NCBI RefSeq assembly: GCF_014697545.1
Contig: NZ_JACJSA010000017.1
Location: 1 to 64,000 of the forward strand
DNA length: 64,000 bases
DNA from: Oscillatoria sp. FACHB-1407
Lineage (GTDB): Bacteria; Cyanobacteriota; Cyanobacteriia; Elainellales; Elainellaceae
Reading direction: 5' to 3'
Part shown: positions 25,403 through 34,924 of the stretch, piece after piece
How the letters are laid out: each line of letters begins with the position of its first letter
Numbering within the stretch: the first letter of the stretch is position 1
The notes under the pieces: generated by a model
What the model was told of the DNA's origin: nothing
The model's input: the letters and a program-made list of their open reading frames with translations, nothing else
Database searches by the model: none
Position numbers and translations under genes: made by a program

Positions 25403-25573
25403 ATGAATACCTGTCCTTGTTGCTCAGAACAGTTGCTCCGTCATGCTTGCAACAATAGCATCTATTGGTTTTGTCAACGTTGTTGGCAAGAAATGCCTAA
25501 CCTTTCAGTCAGTATTGTTAAAGAACACAAACCCAAGAAAGGATTAAACTCATTCAGTAGTAATGTGGGGTAA
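25403..25573 (+). CDS. Small zinc-ribbon-like conserved cyanobacterial protein (56 residues)
   Basis: An ATG-initiated 56-codon ORF, too short for ordinary ORF cut-offs. Two cysteine pairs, MNTCPCCSEQLLRHAC and YWFCQRCWQEMP, have the CxxC...CxxC spacing of a zinc ribbon. The YWFC-x2-C-WQEMP segment is strongly conserved in a small cyanobacterial protein family, as I remember it. The tail is basic (KEHKPKKG). It is probably a nucleic-acid- or protein-binding mini-protein; no function is known to me. Confidence 0.7.
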   Translation: MNTCPCCSEQLLRHACNNSIYWFCQRCWQEMPNLSVSIVKEHKPKKGLNSFSSNVG

Positions 25574-26169
25574 TTCATTGGGTATTACTACCTCATTTAA
25601 TGAAGACACTGAAGTGGTATGAATAAGCGATGAGCTAAGGACCTCATGTTGTTGGAAGTGACGTTTTAAGGTGGTGATTTGAACCTTGAAATGCTAATTA
25701 ACGGGTGAAAAATACTTCATAGCGAAGTCTTTTCTCAAATATGACTCTCTTACCTTTTTGAAGATCCTTTTAGCTCAATCCTTGATGCTTACAGTCGATG
25801 GGACTTTCTGCACAACTGATGACACGCTATAGTGCCATAAGATTCATCTTCTTAACAATTCATCCAGCGAAGTATCTATGGCTGAGTAGACAGGTATAGC
25901 AATCCAAAGTGGCTTGCGAAAGTGTCTGCCCTTTGAGGAGGCACTCTCGTAAACCAACTTTTTCACCAATCAAATAGGGCAACTATAGCAGTCCTATCTG
26001 ATTTCTGAAAAAGGTGATTTGTGAAAGTGCCCGCCCATCGGGCGGGCACTTTCACAAATCATTTAGGGTTGCTATATATCTGCATTGAGATTTGTTTAAG
26101 ATAAGGCAGTGGTGAACCCTGGGTGCTATAAACTATCCCAGGCTTTAATCCTGCTTCTCATGACTGAGT
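25574..26169. other. Intergenic region with two related hairpins
   Basis: About 600 bp without a gene. An imperfect hairpin GCTTGCGAAAGTGTCTGCCC...GGCACTCTCGTAA lies at 25913-25957, and a perfect one of the same family at 26015-26061. The promoter of the 590-residue membrane protein gene must lie near the right end. Confidence 0.6.
26015..26061. repeat. Perfect 22-bp inverted repeat with 3-nt loop
   Basis: The left arm (26015-26036, TGATTTGTGAAAGTGCCCGC plus CC) is the exact reverse complement of 26040-26061, with loop ATC. There is no T-run after it, so it is not a plain terminator. A weaker relative lies 100 bp upstream. Confidence 0.8.
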
Positions 26170-27942
26170 ATGAACTTACCTCTTGTCTTCGACATTGCTA
26201 CAGGCATCATCTTTATTTATTTAATTCTCAGTTTATTAACATCTGAAATTCAGGAAATTCTGGCGACATTGTTGCAGTGGAGAGCAGAACATCTCAAAAA
26301 ATCAGTTGAGATTTTATTGACTAATAATATTTCGGATGATCCATATTCCTATCGTTTTGCAGACGATTTATATAGTAGTTCTACAATCCAATCGCTAAAC
26401 CAGGAGGCAAAGGGTCCAATTGCCCGCTTTTTTCGTACCGTGAGTCATCGAGTTGGGGATGCTTATCGCACCGTGAGCGGCAACCGCAACGTTTTTGGGC
26501 GAGAGCGCAGTGGCCCTTCATATATTCCTTCAGATGCCTTTTCAACGGCCTTATTGCAAAAACTCAATATTGAAACTGTGTCTTACCGCGTTAGTGAACT
26601 GACTCTGCAAAAGTTTATTGACGACAAGATGGAACAATTGCAGGACATTATTGATGATTTAAGAAATAGTGTGGGCAATGACTGTTTATTAGAAAGTGAA
26701 TTAGTTGCGCTCAAACAAAGTCTAGCCATCATTCAAGATGATTTAGTAAATAACAGAACGACATTGGCAAGTAGTATTGACAGTGTTACAGCCCAATTTG
26801 TGCAATTTATTGATAATACTGAAACTGTTTTAGCCGAAGATAATCACTGCAAAGAAATCATTCGACAACGGTTGCCGTACCTCAAGCAGGCCTTTCAATT
26901 GAGAAAATTGCAACCTACTATTTCTGAGGTGATGTCCATCATTCTAGAGGAACACCAGAATGTTCCAGGGTATTTAGCTGGAGTGGTTACTAGCATTGGC
27001 AGACCTAATTCCCCATTGCCTGCACAACTAAAGCGGAATTTGATGACCCTCTCTAAGCAGGCTCAAATGAAAACGGAAGGGCTAGAGAATGGGGTGAGGC
27101 AATTGCAACAAGAAGTAGAAGCCTGGTTTGACCACTCGATGGAGCGAGCTTCGGGAGTCTATCGCCGTAACTCTAAAGGGGTGGCCATTCTCATCGGTTT
27201 TCTGGTGGCAGCTGTGACCAATGCTGATACGTTTCACATTGTGAATCGGTTATCGAAAGATACATTGCTCCGCTCTACCATCTCTCAAGCGGCTAATGAT
27301 GCGGTCTTTCAAGCAAGAGGGGCGCGGTATGGGTATGGTAATTATCCTCAACAATATCCATTTAATGCGGCTCCATCCCAGGGTTTCTCCACGGATGAAC
27401 CCACTGACTTGCCCCCGGAACCTTCACCGGACTTGCCTCCAGAGTTTCAACAGCAGGAAACTCCGACAGAGTTTCAGGAGCAAAGGCTTCCTCCGGGTTT
27501 TCAGCGTGTGCCTCAACAAGTTCAACTTCAAGCCAATCAAGATTTTCAAACTCCTGATTTATTACCTGAGTTTCAAGAAACTCCGTCAGAGTTTCAGGAG
27601 ATGCCGTCAGAGTTTCAAGATGTACCTTCAGAGTTTCAACCTGGCAATTACGACTTTCAACCAGAGCCATTGCAGCGTGACTTAGAAGAAGTGAAGTTTG
27701 CGGTCAACAATGTCTTGGAGGGAATCCCTCTGCCAATCGGCTGGAACCGAGTGAATTTGGAGCAGCAGCAGCAGCAGGAACAGGGGTGGGCAATTCCCTA
27801 TTCTCGACGGGCGTTGGGTTGGTTGATTACGGGGATTGCTCTATCGATGGGTGCGTCGTTTTGGTTTGACTTACTCAGTAAAGTGGTGCGAGTACGAAAC
27901 GCAGGACGGACTGCCCGCTCGGATAGCCATCAGCAGGAATAG
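26170..27942 (+). CDS. Large membrane protein with coiled coil and EFQ-rich repeats
   Basis: A 590-residue protein, family not named by me. It has an N-terminal membrane helix (FDIATGIIFIYLILSLL, about 8-24) followed by SEIQEILATLLQWRAEHLKK, a long helical, probably coiled-coil stretch (about 140-320), and a second helix, GVAILIGFLVAAVTNADTFHIV (about 336-357). A Pro/Gln-rich segment of tandem (L/T/M)P-x-EFQ-x units follows (about 410-500), and a last membrane helix, ALGWLITGIALSMGASFWFDLL. Three anchors with a flexible repeat loop suggest a scaffold or envelope-spanning role. Related proteins exist in other filamentous cyanobacteria, to my memory only as hypothetical. Confidence 0.7.
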   Translation: MNLPLVFDIATGIIFIYLILSLLTSEIQEILATLLQWRAEHLKKSVEILLTNNISDDPYSYRFADDLYSSSTIQSLNQEAKGPIARFFRTVSHRVGDAYRTVSGNRNVFGRERSGPSYIPSDAFSTALLQKLNIETVSYRVSELTLQKFIDDKMEQLQDIIDDLRNSVGNDCLLESELVALKQSLAIIQDDLVNNRTTLASSIDSVTAQFVQFIDNTETVLAEDNHCKEIIRQRLPYLKQAFQLRKLQPTISEVMSIILEEHQNVPGYLAGVVTSIGRPNSPLPAQLKRNLMTLSKQAQMKTEGLENGVRQLQQEVEAWFDHSMERASGVYRRNSKGVAILIGFLVAAVTNADTFHIVNRLSKDTLLRSTISQAANDAVFQARGARYGYGNYPQQYPFNAAPSQGFSTDEPTDLPPEPSPDLPPEFQQQETPTEFQEQRLPPGFQRVPQQVQLQANQDFQTPDLLPEFQETPSEFQEMPSEFQDVPSEFQPGNYDFQPEPLQRDLEEVKFAVNNVLEGIPLPIGWNRVNLEQQQQQEQGWAIPYSRRALGWLITGIALSMGASFWFDLLSKVVRVRNAGRTARSDSHQQE

Positions 27943-28122
27943 GGGCTGGAGCGTGAGGGTATGAGAAAAAGGGAGGTTGTTAGTGGAAGAAGTGATTCTT
28001 GGATGAGTGCATTCTATAGCGGTACCCGGTTGGGTGAAGTACGGGGTGTGTGTAACCCCCCGCAGGGAGCATTGCTCTCTGCACCCCCTATACCGAATCA
28101 ACTTGCACACCGTTGTCATCAT

Positions 28123-29205
28123 TCATGCCAGGTAGCCTTCGATCAGTAAGTCAGAGCCGATCGCCCTCCAGCTAACTCGTTCCAGGGGGAGTGCTGCCGT
28201 CATTTCGGTGAACCCCAGATCGCCTACCGGCGAGGGGGCTGTTGCTCCACCGATAATTTTGGGGGCGATAAAGGCAAAGATTTTTTGTACTGCCCCTTCA
28301 GCGATCGCCCGTGCTGCCAGGGTTCCACCGCATTCCCACAGGACGGATAAAAAGCCTCGTTCGTTGAGATGGGCGATCGCGGCGGTTGGGGTAAGAGCAG
28401 GTAACTCCAGGACTTCTACTCCCTGCTGTCTGAGGGCTTGCTGTTGCTCTGGGTTGACTCCCGTCTCCGTCAATACCAAGGTTGGTACATCAGCGGTTTG
28501 CCAGAGTTGAGCCTGACTTGGCAAATCCAGGGTACGGCTCATAACGACTCGTAACGGGTTGTGGTCATGCACTCCATGACTGGTCAGTAGTGGATTGTCG
28601 CGCCGCACTGTATTGCCACCAATAATCACAGCATCACAACCAGCACGTAGCTGGTGGACAAAGGAGCGGGCTGTCGGACTAGTTACCCAGGCACTATGCC
28701 CTGTTGTGGTGGCGATTTTGCCATCTAGCGTCATGGCGTACTTCAAAATGCCCAGGGGGCGTTGATGCCGTATGCGGTAGACAAACGGCTCATTGAGAGC
28801 CTGGCAAGCCGCTTCTTCAACCCCAACAGTGACTTCAATTCCCGCTTGTTGCAGGCGCGAAAGTCCTGTTCCCAAAACCTGGGGATTGGGGTCTACCATG
28901 CCTATAACCACTCTAGCGATCGCCGCTTGAATAATAGCCTCGGTGCAGGGTGGAGTGCGTCCGTAGTGGTTGCAAGGCTCTAAGTTGACATAAAGCGTGG
29001 CTCCACGGGCGCGATCGCCCGCTGCTTTGAGAGCAAACACCTCAGCGTGAGGCTGTCCTGCTCCTGGGTGAAATCCTTCACCGACAATTTCCCCCTCTTG
29101 AACAACGACAGACCCCACTAATGGATTTGGGGCGGTTTTGCCGAGTGCCTGTTTGGCAAGCTCCAGGCACCGACGCATCATCCATTCATCAACCCCATCA
29201 GTCAT
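28123..29205 (-). CDS. ribD: Bifunctional riboflavin biosynthesis deaminase/reductase
   Basis: A 360-residue two-domain enzyme that deaminates and then reduces the pyrimidine intermediate of riboflavin synthesis. The deaminase domain shows the zinc site HAEVFALKAAG plus EPCNHYGRTPPCTEAII. The reductase domain begins near residue 150 (PLGILKYAMTLDGKIATTTGHS), with GCDAVIIGGNTVRRDNPLLT and VLWECGGTLAARAI. Its ATG overlaps the stop of the CAAD gene by 8 bp, so the two form an operon. Its presence means the GTP-cyclohydrolase-like gene at 4137 need not be the riboflavin enzyme. Confidence 0.95.
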   Translation of the reverse strand: MTDGVDEWMMRRCLELAKQALGKTAPNPLVGSVVVQEGEIVGEGFHPGAGQPHAEVFALKAAGDRARGATLYVNLEPCNHYGRTPPCTEAIIQAAIARVVIGMVDPNPQVLGTGLSRLQQAGIEVTVGVEEAACQALNEPFVYRIRHQRPLGILKYAMTLDGKIATTTGHSAWVTSPTARSFVHQLRAGCDAVIIGGNTVRRDNPLLTSHGVHDHNPLRVVMSRTLDLPSQAQLWQTADVPTLVLTETGVNPEQQQALRQQGVEVLELPALTPTAAIAHLNERGFLSVLWECGGTLAARAIAEGAVQKIFAFIAPKIIGGATAPSPVGDLGFTEMTAALPLERVSWRAIGSDLLIEGYLA

Positions 29206-29647
29206 TGGAGGCGCGATTGCCTAGAATCTGCTCTTTTAAAGTGTTAAAGTCGTCTGCCAATTCCTTACGGTTGGAAGCTCGAAGCAAATACCGATAGATA
29301 AACCAGCCGCTATAAAACAAGCCGATCAACTCAAATGTAGGAGCCAGCAAAGGAATGTCGTTTACAGAGTCGAGAATTGCCAGCGTCAGCTTGACTGCAA
29401 TGATTGAACCGAGCACCAAGCCAACCACCACAATGGGACGCTTGTATTCACCAAAAAAGCTGGATAGATAATCAGGCAATTCAGCTAAAAAGAGTGATGC
29501 CTTCTCCCCAAACTCTCGCCATTGCTCATTGTCACTCCGAGTCACCGGAACAGGGGTCAGCGTTCCATCATCGGTGGTGAGATCGACACTTAGTTCATCC
29601 GCCACAAACTCAGGGGAGGTTGGATCTTGCTTCACTTCTGGGTCCAT
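29198..29647 (-). CDS. CAAD-domain thylakoid membrane protein
   Basis: A 149-residue protein with an acidic N-terminal third and a CAAD domain: LAELPDYLSSFFGEYKRPIV, a helix VVVGLVLGSIIAVKLTLAIL, the middle SVNDIPLLAPTFELIGLFYSG, a second helix FIYRYLLRASNRKELADD, and a C-terminal amphipathic helix. CAAD domains anchor some cyanobacterial aminoacyl-tRNA synthetases to thylakoids, and stand-alone versions are related to the membrane-curvature protein CURT1. This one stands alone. It overlaps ribD by 8 bp. Confidence 0.88.
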   Translation of the reverse strand: MDPEVKQDPTSPEFVADELSVDLTTDDGTLTPVPVTRSDNEQWREFGEKASLFLAELPDYLSSFFGEYKRPIVVVGLVLGSIIAVKLTLAILDSVNDIPLLAPTFELIGLFYSGWFIYRYLLRASNRKELADDFNTLKEQILGNRASND

Positions 29648-29843
29648 AATGATTACCTTTGATTAGAATTAGAGGATCTCTATAATGTTTGCTCAAAGAA
29701 TATCCCATTTATAGCGGGATAAATACAGTTTGTAGAATGGCTAAGCCTTTTTTTCTCAAACATCTAGACACTAAGACAGGGCTGTAACGAATTGCAAGCG
29801 ACATAAGGTAGATTAATCTGATGGATGCAAATCCTTAGAAATG

Positions 29844-29868
29844 AAAAAGCCACACCGATGGCGTGGCT
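29844..29868 (-). terminator. Intrinsic terminator downstream of the 66-residue ORF
   Basis: AGCCAC and GTGGCT (29848-29853 and 29863-29868) form the stem, extended by a CC/GG pair after one mismatch. On the minus strand the stem is followed by TTTTTCATTT. It lies about 130 bp beyond the stop of the minus-strand gene at 29995. Confidence 0.75.
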
Positions 29869-29994
29869 CAGGAGCATGACTTTGAAGAATGGGTGGAGCT
29901 ATTTCGTTTGAAATCAGCGATTAAAACTGCATGGCGATTTTTTCTCTAAAGCAGCAATATTGCATCGCTCGATCTATGGTTTACTCAAACGCAA

Positions 29995-30195
29995 TTAATC
30001 CACCAGCTTTAATAAATCGTGGCGCAACCCATAAAAAACTCGCTGAATCATAACGCGCTGTTCTTCAGTGAGAGAGGGAGAAGCCAGCAACGAAAACAAC
30101 CAACTTTCCTCGGCGCGGGTCACCCGACGCAAGAGCAGAATTTGGTGAACCAAGTCCTCCAACGGGATTTGGAGATGGGGGGCTTGAGGTTGCAT
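29995..30195 (-). CDS. Small conserved helical protein (66 residues)
   Basis: Two predicted helices, LEDLVHQILLLRRVTRAEESWL and LTEEQRVMIQRVFYGLRHDLLKLV, separated by a short ASPS turn, with a soluble amphipathic character. An own terminator follows on the same strand, supporting a real transcript. Similar small proteins occur in cyanobacteria, to my memory without a known role. Confidence 0.6.
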   Translation of the reverse strand: MQPQAPHLQIPLEDLVHQILLLRRVTRAEESWLFSLLASPSLTEEQRVMIQRVFYGLRHDLLKLVD

Positions 30196-30726
30196 ACGGC
30201 TTAACAGTACTTAGGTTTTTAATAATATGAAGGATTTCTAAAAAATCTCCTGTGATTCACATCGGCTTGTCAGCGTGATTCATCTCATGGAAATGAGTGA
30301 TGTAAATCACTGATAAGATTTGTTGCATTTTTAGTGGGACGGATTTAACCCAAGATGGGTGCAGGGGCTTTGATGCATTCGATGACCTCAGCGAACACTT
30401 TCGAGGGTGAAATCTCCGCAACTCCTACCCTGAGGCTTATGGATAGGGTTGGGATGCGTTCACGCTGAAGCCTGCGGTTTCAACCGCCAAAATCTTGTTC
30501 CTGAACTCAAGTAATGTTACGTAATACCCGGCTAAACAGATTGGTAGAGTTCTCGTAGAGTGTTGGTCTAGCAACCGAGGGGTTGGTTAGAACGGGATTC
30601 AGGGGTTCCACCCCTGCACCCCGTCCTAACCTTCGTGAGTCCTGCTATATCAGCAGGACTTACGCCGTTAGATCCCCCCATCTCCTGCAAAAGGGGCTTC
30701 TAGAATTCCCCCTTTAGTAAGCTACG

Positions 30727-30939
30727 GTGTATATGCATCTTTGCTTTGTCAATAAGAAACTCGGTTACTGCAATGAGTTCGAGAACCAGGCATTGGGGGA
30801 GTCTCCCCTAAACCTCTTAGCAGAAGGTGTTTCGGTTCACCCAAAGGCGCGCTTCGCATCGGTTCCAAGTATGGGTGCTTCTGGTTGGGTCAAGACCTTT
30901 GACAAAGGCTCAAAGTCCCCCAATATTGGGTGCATCTAG
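30727..30939 (+). repeat. Family-C repeat (pseudo-ORF repeat), copy 1
   Basis: Shares long stretches with 55513-55726 on the other strand, including AACTCGGTTACTGCAATGAG and GAACCAGGCATTGGGGGA. The two copies differ by an insertion of about 30 bp and by indels, so the apparent reading frame is not under selection as a protein. Confidence 0.65.
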
Positions 30940-30954
30940 TCATTAGGGGACTGA

Positions 30955-31101
30955 ACCCGGCGAATGAATTCGCGGCTACTCGAGCGAAGTCCGCCGACGC
31001 GGACTCCGGAAAATCAAGGTTTGACGAACCGACGCAGGTCGGTTTTGCTCTGATAGCGGCGGTTAAAACCGCCGAAATCCTTATCCCGAATTCACGTTAA
31101 T
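30955..31101. repeat. Composite GC-rich repeat (family B), full copy
   Basis: CGGCGAATGAATTCGCGGC, GAAGTCCGCCGACGCGGACT, GACGAACCGACGCAGGTCGG, GGCGGTTAAAACCGCC and CCCGAATTCACGTTAA in order, matching copy 1 at 1562-1702 almost base for base. Confidence 0.75.
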
Positions 31102-31136
31102 CAGATCGGATCAAAGCGTATTCGTGCAGTGAGCGT

Positions 31137-32312
31137 TTAATCGGAACTGACAGTAAGGAGACTCAAAATCTCTTGGGCAGCGCGATCGCACACCCCTGGT
31201 TCACCGATCGCCTGTCGCATCCGTTGATAACCGCTTAACATCTGCTGGTGTTGGGCTGGGTCTGTGAGCAGTGCCAGAGCGGCTTGGGTAATGTTATCTG
31301 GGGTGGCGGCATCCTGCAAAAACTCTGGCACGATCGCCTCCATCAAAATCAGGTTGGGCGGCGACATAAACGGAATTGAGAAGCGCAAGAGATGTTTAGC
31401 AATCCACGCGGTTAAGGGATTAACCCGATAGAGGACGATTTGCGGCACGTTTGCCAGGGCAATTTCCAGGTTGACTGTGCCCGATTTGGCGATCGCCAGA
31501 TCGGCTGCTGCAATCACAGTTTGGGAATCCTTCACCACTAGGGTGGCCCGTAATCCGTAATGCTGAATTGCCTGCTCTAGGGACTGTCGATAGGTTTCGA
31601 GTGACAGGGGAATCCAAAAGTGAACCTGGGGTAGTTTTGCCTGGAGTTGTTGGGCGGTTTGGCAGATCACTGGCAGGAGATACTTCAGTTCTTGCCGCCG
31701 CGAGGCAGGAATGAGCGCGATCGCCGTTTGCTCTGGAGGAATGCCCAGGGTTTCCCGTGCTTGTGTCCGACTGGGGGCGTGTTGCAGGCGATCGACCAGG
31801 GGATGCCCAACGTAGGTTACCGTGGCTCCACGTTGCTTGTAGTACTGCGCCTCTCCCGGAAAAATGGCTAACAGGCGATCGATGATTCCAACGATTTGCT
31901 GAGTATTACGTGAATTGAGCGACCAGACCCACTCCTGTGGGGCAATGTAGTAAATGATGGGCACCTGGGGTAGATGGCGTTTGATGTAGTTGCCCAGGTT
32001 TAAGTTAGGACCGAGATAGTCAATCAACACCACTAAATCGGGTGGGTGTTGCCGCAGGTATTGCTTGGCATCCCGCTGGATTTGCAGCGTCGGCAGCACA
32101 TAGGGCAACGATTCTAGAATGCCGATGGAACCGATCGCCATGGTGTTGCCTAACAACTGTGCGCCTGCCGCTGCCATGCGATCGCCCCCCAGAGCCACGA
32201 TCTCCAGATCGAATCCCTGCTGGGTTGCTTGCTGCTTCAGAGCTTTGACGAGCAATGCCCCCTGCAAATCGCCGGAGACTTCGCCTGTGCTAATAAAGAG
32301 GCGCGCCTTCAT
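31137..32312 (-). CDS. lpxB: Lipid-A-disaccharide synthase
   Basis: A 391-residue GT19 glycosyltransferase joining UDP-2,3-diacylglucosamine and lipid X. Landmarks: LFISTGEVSGDLQGA at the start, GGDRMAAAGAQL, VLIDYLGPNLNLG, IIYYIAPQEWVW, the LIPASRRQELKYLLP loop, and AIAKSGTVNLEIALANVPQIVLYR. Length is normal. Its ATG overlaps the lpxA stop by 4 bp (ATGA), and it is the last gene of the minus-strand bamA-lpxC-fabZ-lpxA-lpxB block. Confidence 0.95.
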   Translation of the reverse strand: MKARLFISTGEVSGDLQGALLVKALKQQATQQGFDLEIVALGGDRMAAAGAQLLGNTMAIGSIGILESLPYVLPTLQIQRDAKQYLRQHPPDLVVLIDYLGPNLNLGNYIKRHLPQVPIIYYIAPQEWVWSLNSRNTQQIVGIIDRLLAIFPGEAQYYKQRGATVTYVGHPLVDRLQHAPSRTQARETLGIPPEQTAIALIPASRRQELKYLLPVICQTAQQLQAKLPQVHFWIPLSLETYRQSLEQAIQHYGLRATLVVKDSQTVIAAADLAIAKSGTVNLEIALANVPQIVLYRVNPLTAWIAKHLLRFSIPFMSPPNLILMEAIVPEFLQDAATPDNITQAALALLTDPAQHQQMLSGYQRMRQAIGEPGVCDRAAQEILSLLTVSSD

Positions 32313-33136
32313 TCATCATCCCTCTGACCACGCCGCTTAGCGGGGGTCAAGCCCCGTCGTCCTTCTAATTGGGATTGCCGGACAAACTGGCGCACATGGT
32401 TGAGGTAAGAATTTTCGGGTAGAAGATCGAGTTGTTCGAGAGCTTGACTTAAGGAGAGTTCAGAGCGGTAGAGAAGGCGAAATGCCTTTTTCAAGTTTTG
32501 AAAGGTCTTGCCCTCGTTTTCTTGCAGTACTCCGGCTCGTTTTAAGCCGATCAAGTGGAGCGATCGCACTCTAGCAGGTGTGCCATCGACCAGCATATAA
32601 GGGGGGACGTCGCGGACTAATTTAGTCATGCCACCCACCATCGCCATCCGACCAATGTGGACAAACTGGTGAATCCCAACCATGCCACCAATGCGGGCTT
32701 GCGCCTCAATGTGGACATGTCCCGCCAGCGACACGGCATTGGCGATAATAACCTGATCCTCAATCACACAGTTATGAGCGACGTGGACATATGCCATCAA
32801 CAGGTTGTGATTGCCGATCACCGTTGCCTCGCCCGATCGCGTTGCCCGATTGATGGTGACATATTCGCGAATGATATTGTCGTCGCCAATTTTGACGAGC
32901 GTCAAGGAGCCGTCATACTTCAAATCTTGGGGGTTTAGCCCGATCGCCGCCCCCGCAAAAATCTGGTTACGAGCACCGATCTCAGTCCATCCATCTAACA
33001 CAACATGGCTCCCAATGACCGTTCCCTCGCCAACTTTGACCTTAGAGCCAATGACAGCATAGGCACCCACCTGCACAGTAGGGTGTAGCTCTGCACCAGG
33101 ATGAATAACAGCAGTGGGATGGATTGCGGCAGTCAA
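32309..33136 (-). CDS. lpxA: UDP-N-acetylglucosamine acyltransferase
   Basis: A 275-residue left-handed beta-helix enzyme that puts the first 3-hydroxyacyl chain on UDP-GlcNAc. Hexapeptide-repeat turns run from AIHPTAVIHPGAELHPTVQV to about residue 190. The catalytic His is in LMAYVHVAHNCVIED, and NHNLLMAYVHVAH and GGMTKLVRDVPPYMLVDG match the family. The C-terminal helical part begins KRAGVLQENE. It is translationally coupled to lpxB by an ATGA overlap and lies 207 bp after fabZ. Confidence 0.95.
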   Translation of the reverse strand: MTAAIHPTAVIHPGAELHPTVQVGAYAVIGSKVKVGEGTVIGSHVVLDGWTEIGARNQIFAGAAIGLNPQDLKYDGSLTLVKIGDDNIIREYVTINRATRSGEATVIGNHNLLMAYVHVAHNCVIEDQVIIANAVSLAGHVHIEAQARIGGMVGIHQFVHIGRMAMVGGMTKLVRDVPPYMLVDGTPARVRSLHLIGLKRAGVLQENEGKTFQNLKKAFRLLYRSELSLSQALEQLDLLPENSYLNHVRQFVRQSQLEGRRGLTPAKRRGQRDDE

Positions 33137-33343
33137 GAGGAGTAATGGGGTAGAAGACTAATATGGCGAAGCCAGCGTGAGCTAGCGATAGAGCGATCGA
33201 TCAAGATGGAAGACGCGGGTTGAGAGGTCTGATCGGGTTGTTAAGTGAGAGTATTGATTCGGGTCAATCATTCACTCAGGTCTGACGACGGCTATGGCTG
33301 AGGTTAGTACTCTCATTCTCATCAATACTCTCACCAATGGGCA

Positions 33344-33877
33344 TTAATCGACGATGGAAAACATGAGTTCACCTTCGGCAACCAGTTGACCATCCACCTC
33401 AGCACGACCGTGCATTTTGCCGAAGCGGCGACGCTTGACCATCAACAGTTCCACGCGCATGACGAGTTGATCTCCTGGCACCACAGGGCGACGGAACCGC
33501 ACTTTGTCGATGCCTGCAAACATAAACAGCCCAACGGGAATATCAGGAAGTTGGGTTAACACAATGCCACCCACTTGAGCCATCGCTTCGACGATCAGCA
33601 CACCCGGCATAATGGGGCGACCTGGAAAGTGTCCCTGAAAGTGAGGTTCGTTGAAGGTGACATTTTTGATGCCCACGGCACGCTCACCAGGCACGTATTC
33701 AATGATGCGATCGACCAGTAAAAAAGGGTAGCGGTGAGGTAAGAGCCGATGAATATCTTCAACGGTAAACACAGTTTTGGGTGTCGTTTCAGTTAACAAC
33801 GCTTGACCAGGTTCAGCCTCAACGTGAGGTGAATCAACATGGGTATTTGGGGTATGAAGGTCAGTCAAGATGGACAT
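33344..33877 (-). CDS. fabZ: 3-hydroxyacyl-ACP dehydratase
   Basis: A 177-residue hotdog-fold dehydratase of fatty-acid synthesis. The active-site His is in [13 protein letters not shown] and the Glu region is [21 protein letters not shown] 35-residue N-terminal extension precedes the domain; shorter starts are possible but the upstream region is in frame without a better site. It competes with LpxA for 3-hydroxyacyl-ACP, which explains its constant linkage to lpxC and lpxA. Confidence 0.95.
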   Translation of the reverse strand: MSILTDLHTPNTHVDSPHVEAEPGQALLTETTPKTVFTVEDIHRLLPHRYPFLLVDRIIEYVPGERAVGIKNVTFNEPHFQGHFPGRPIMPGVLIVEAMAQVGGIVLTQLPDIPVGLFMFAGIDKVRFRRPVVPGDQLVMRVELLMVKRRRFGKMHGRAEVDGQLVAEGELMFSIVD

Positions 33878-33940
33878 GGGTTAATTGTGATAGGAGCGTT
33901 TAACAGCAAGGAGTAAACTCGGTCAATCAGAGGGATGGAA

Positions 33941-34822
33941 CTAGAGGAACTGAGCTAATCGTTGAGCAAGTTGAGTATGGAGGTGATGACTGGCTTTATA
34001 GGCGAGAACATGAGCAAAAGGTAAAGCTCCGATTAAACTTAGATCCCCTACTAAGTCTAAAAGTTTATGACGCACTGGCTCATTTGAAAATCGCAACGGT
34101 GGATTAAGCCATCCTTGTTGACCACAAACCAACGCATTGTCTAGACTACCGCCTTTGATGAGCCCATTGCGCCGCAACTGGTCGATTTGCTCGGCTAAGG
34201 CAAAGGTGCGGGCAGGAGCGATCGCCCCCCCAAAGTCCTCCTGGTGAGGTGACCAGCTATGCCACTGATTGCCAATAGCGGACACTGCAAAATCGATGCC
34301 ATAGGTCAGGCGCGTTTCGGGCGCAGGCAACGCCGCAACAAAAGCATCACCTTGATGAATCCACACAGGTTCAGTCACGGTGAGGCAGTGTCGAGGTGCA
34401 GCTTGAGGCGTGACTCCTGTCTGGGCGATCGCCTCCACCCACCCCAGCGCGGAGCCATCCAACAACGGCAACTCAGCCCCGTCAATTTCAATGCGGGCAT
34501 TGTCAACACCCATGCCTGCCAGAGCCGCCAGCAAGTGCTCCACCGTGCGAACCCGTGCGTCTCCCTGCCCTAGCTCAGTAGACAACACGGTTTGGCTCAC
34601 CGATTCAACCTGAGCCGGGATGACAGGCATCCCTGGCAGATCGACTCGGACAAAATATCGCCCCTGCCCCGATTCCGCAGGCAAGACCCGTACACGCACA
34701 GGGATGCCCGAATGTAGCCCAATGCCCGATCGCTCAAACTCTGCGGTTAGAGTGTGTTGTTGTGAGGCATTCAGAGCTAAATTGACAGGACTCAGCGTTT
34801 GTACTGATTGGCTATCAATCAT
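33941..34822 (-). CDS. lpxC: UDP-3-O-acyl-N-acetylglucosamine deacetylase
   Basis: A 293-residue zinc deacetylase, the committed step of lipid A synthesis. The zinc-binding parts are [16 protein letters not shown] (first His) and [17 protein letters not shown] (second His and Asp). [16 protein letters not shown] at the start and [14 protein letters not shown] are typical. It follows bamA by about 100 bp on the same strand and precedes fabZ by 63 bp. Confidence 0.95.
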   Translation of the reverse strand: MIDSQSVQTLSPVNLALNASQQHTLTAEFERSGIGLHSGIPVRVRVLPAESGQGRYFVRVDLPGMPVIPAQVESVSQTVLSTELGQGDARVRTVEHLLAALAGMGVDNARIEIDGAELPLLDGSALGWVEAIAQTGVTPQAAPRHCLTVTEPVWIHQGDAFVAALPAPETRLTYGIDFAVSAIGNQWHSWSPHQEDFGGAIAPARTFALAEQIDQLRRNGLIKGGSLDNALVCGQQGWLNPPLRFSNEPVRHKLLDLVGDLSLIGALPFAHVLAYKASHHLHTQLAQRLAQFL

Positions 34823-34924
34823 TGTGGTCTACAGCACCCTCCCTATGCTTGCTTTTGTGCGCCCTGCAACTATTGTCTTCAGCAGAAAGGGCAACTCAAA
34901 TCAGGCTCAATGAACGCTCAGGCG

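Larger units (their letters stand above)
30196..31136. other. Intergenic region rich in repeat elements
   Basis: Contains a family-B fragment (GCGGTTTCAACCGCCAAAATC, near 30474-30495), a phrase GGACTTACGCC near 30656, a family-C repeat (30727-30939) and a full family-B chain (30955-31101). The 70-codon ORF in it is a repeat translation, not a gene. Confidence 0.65.
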
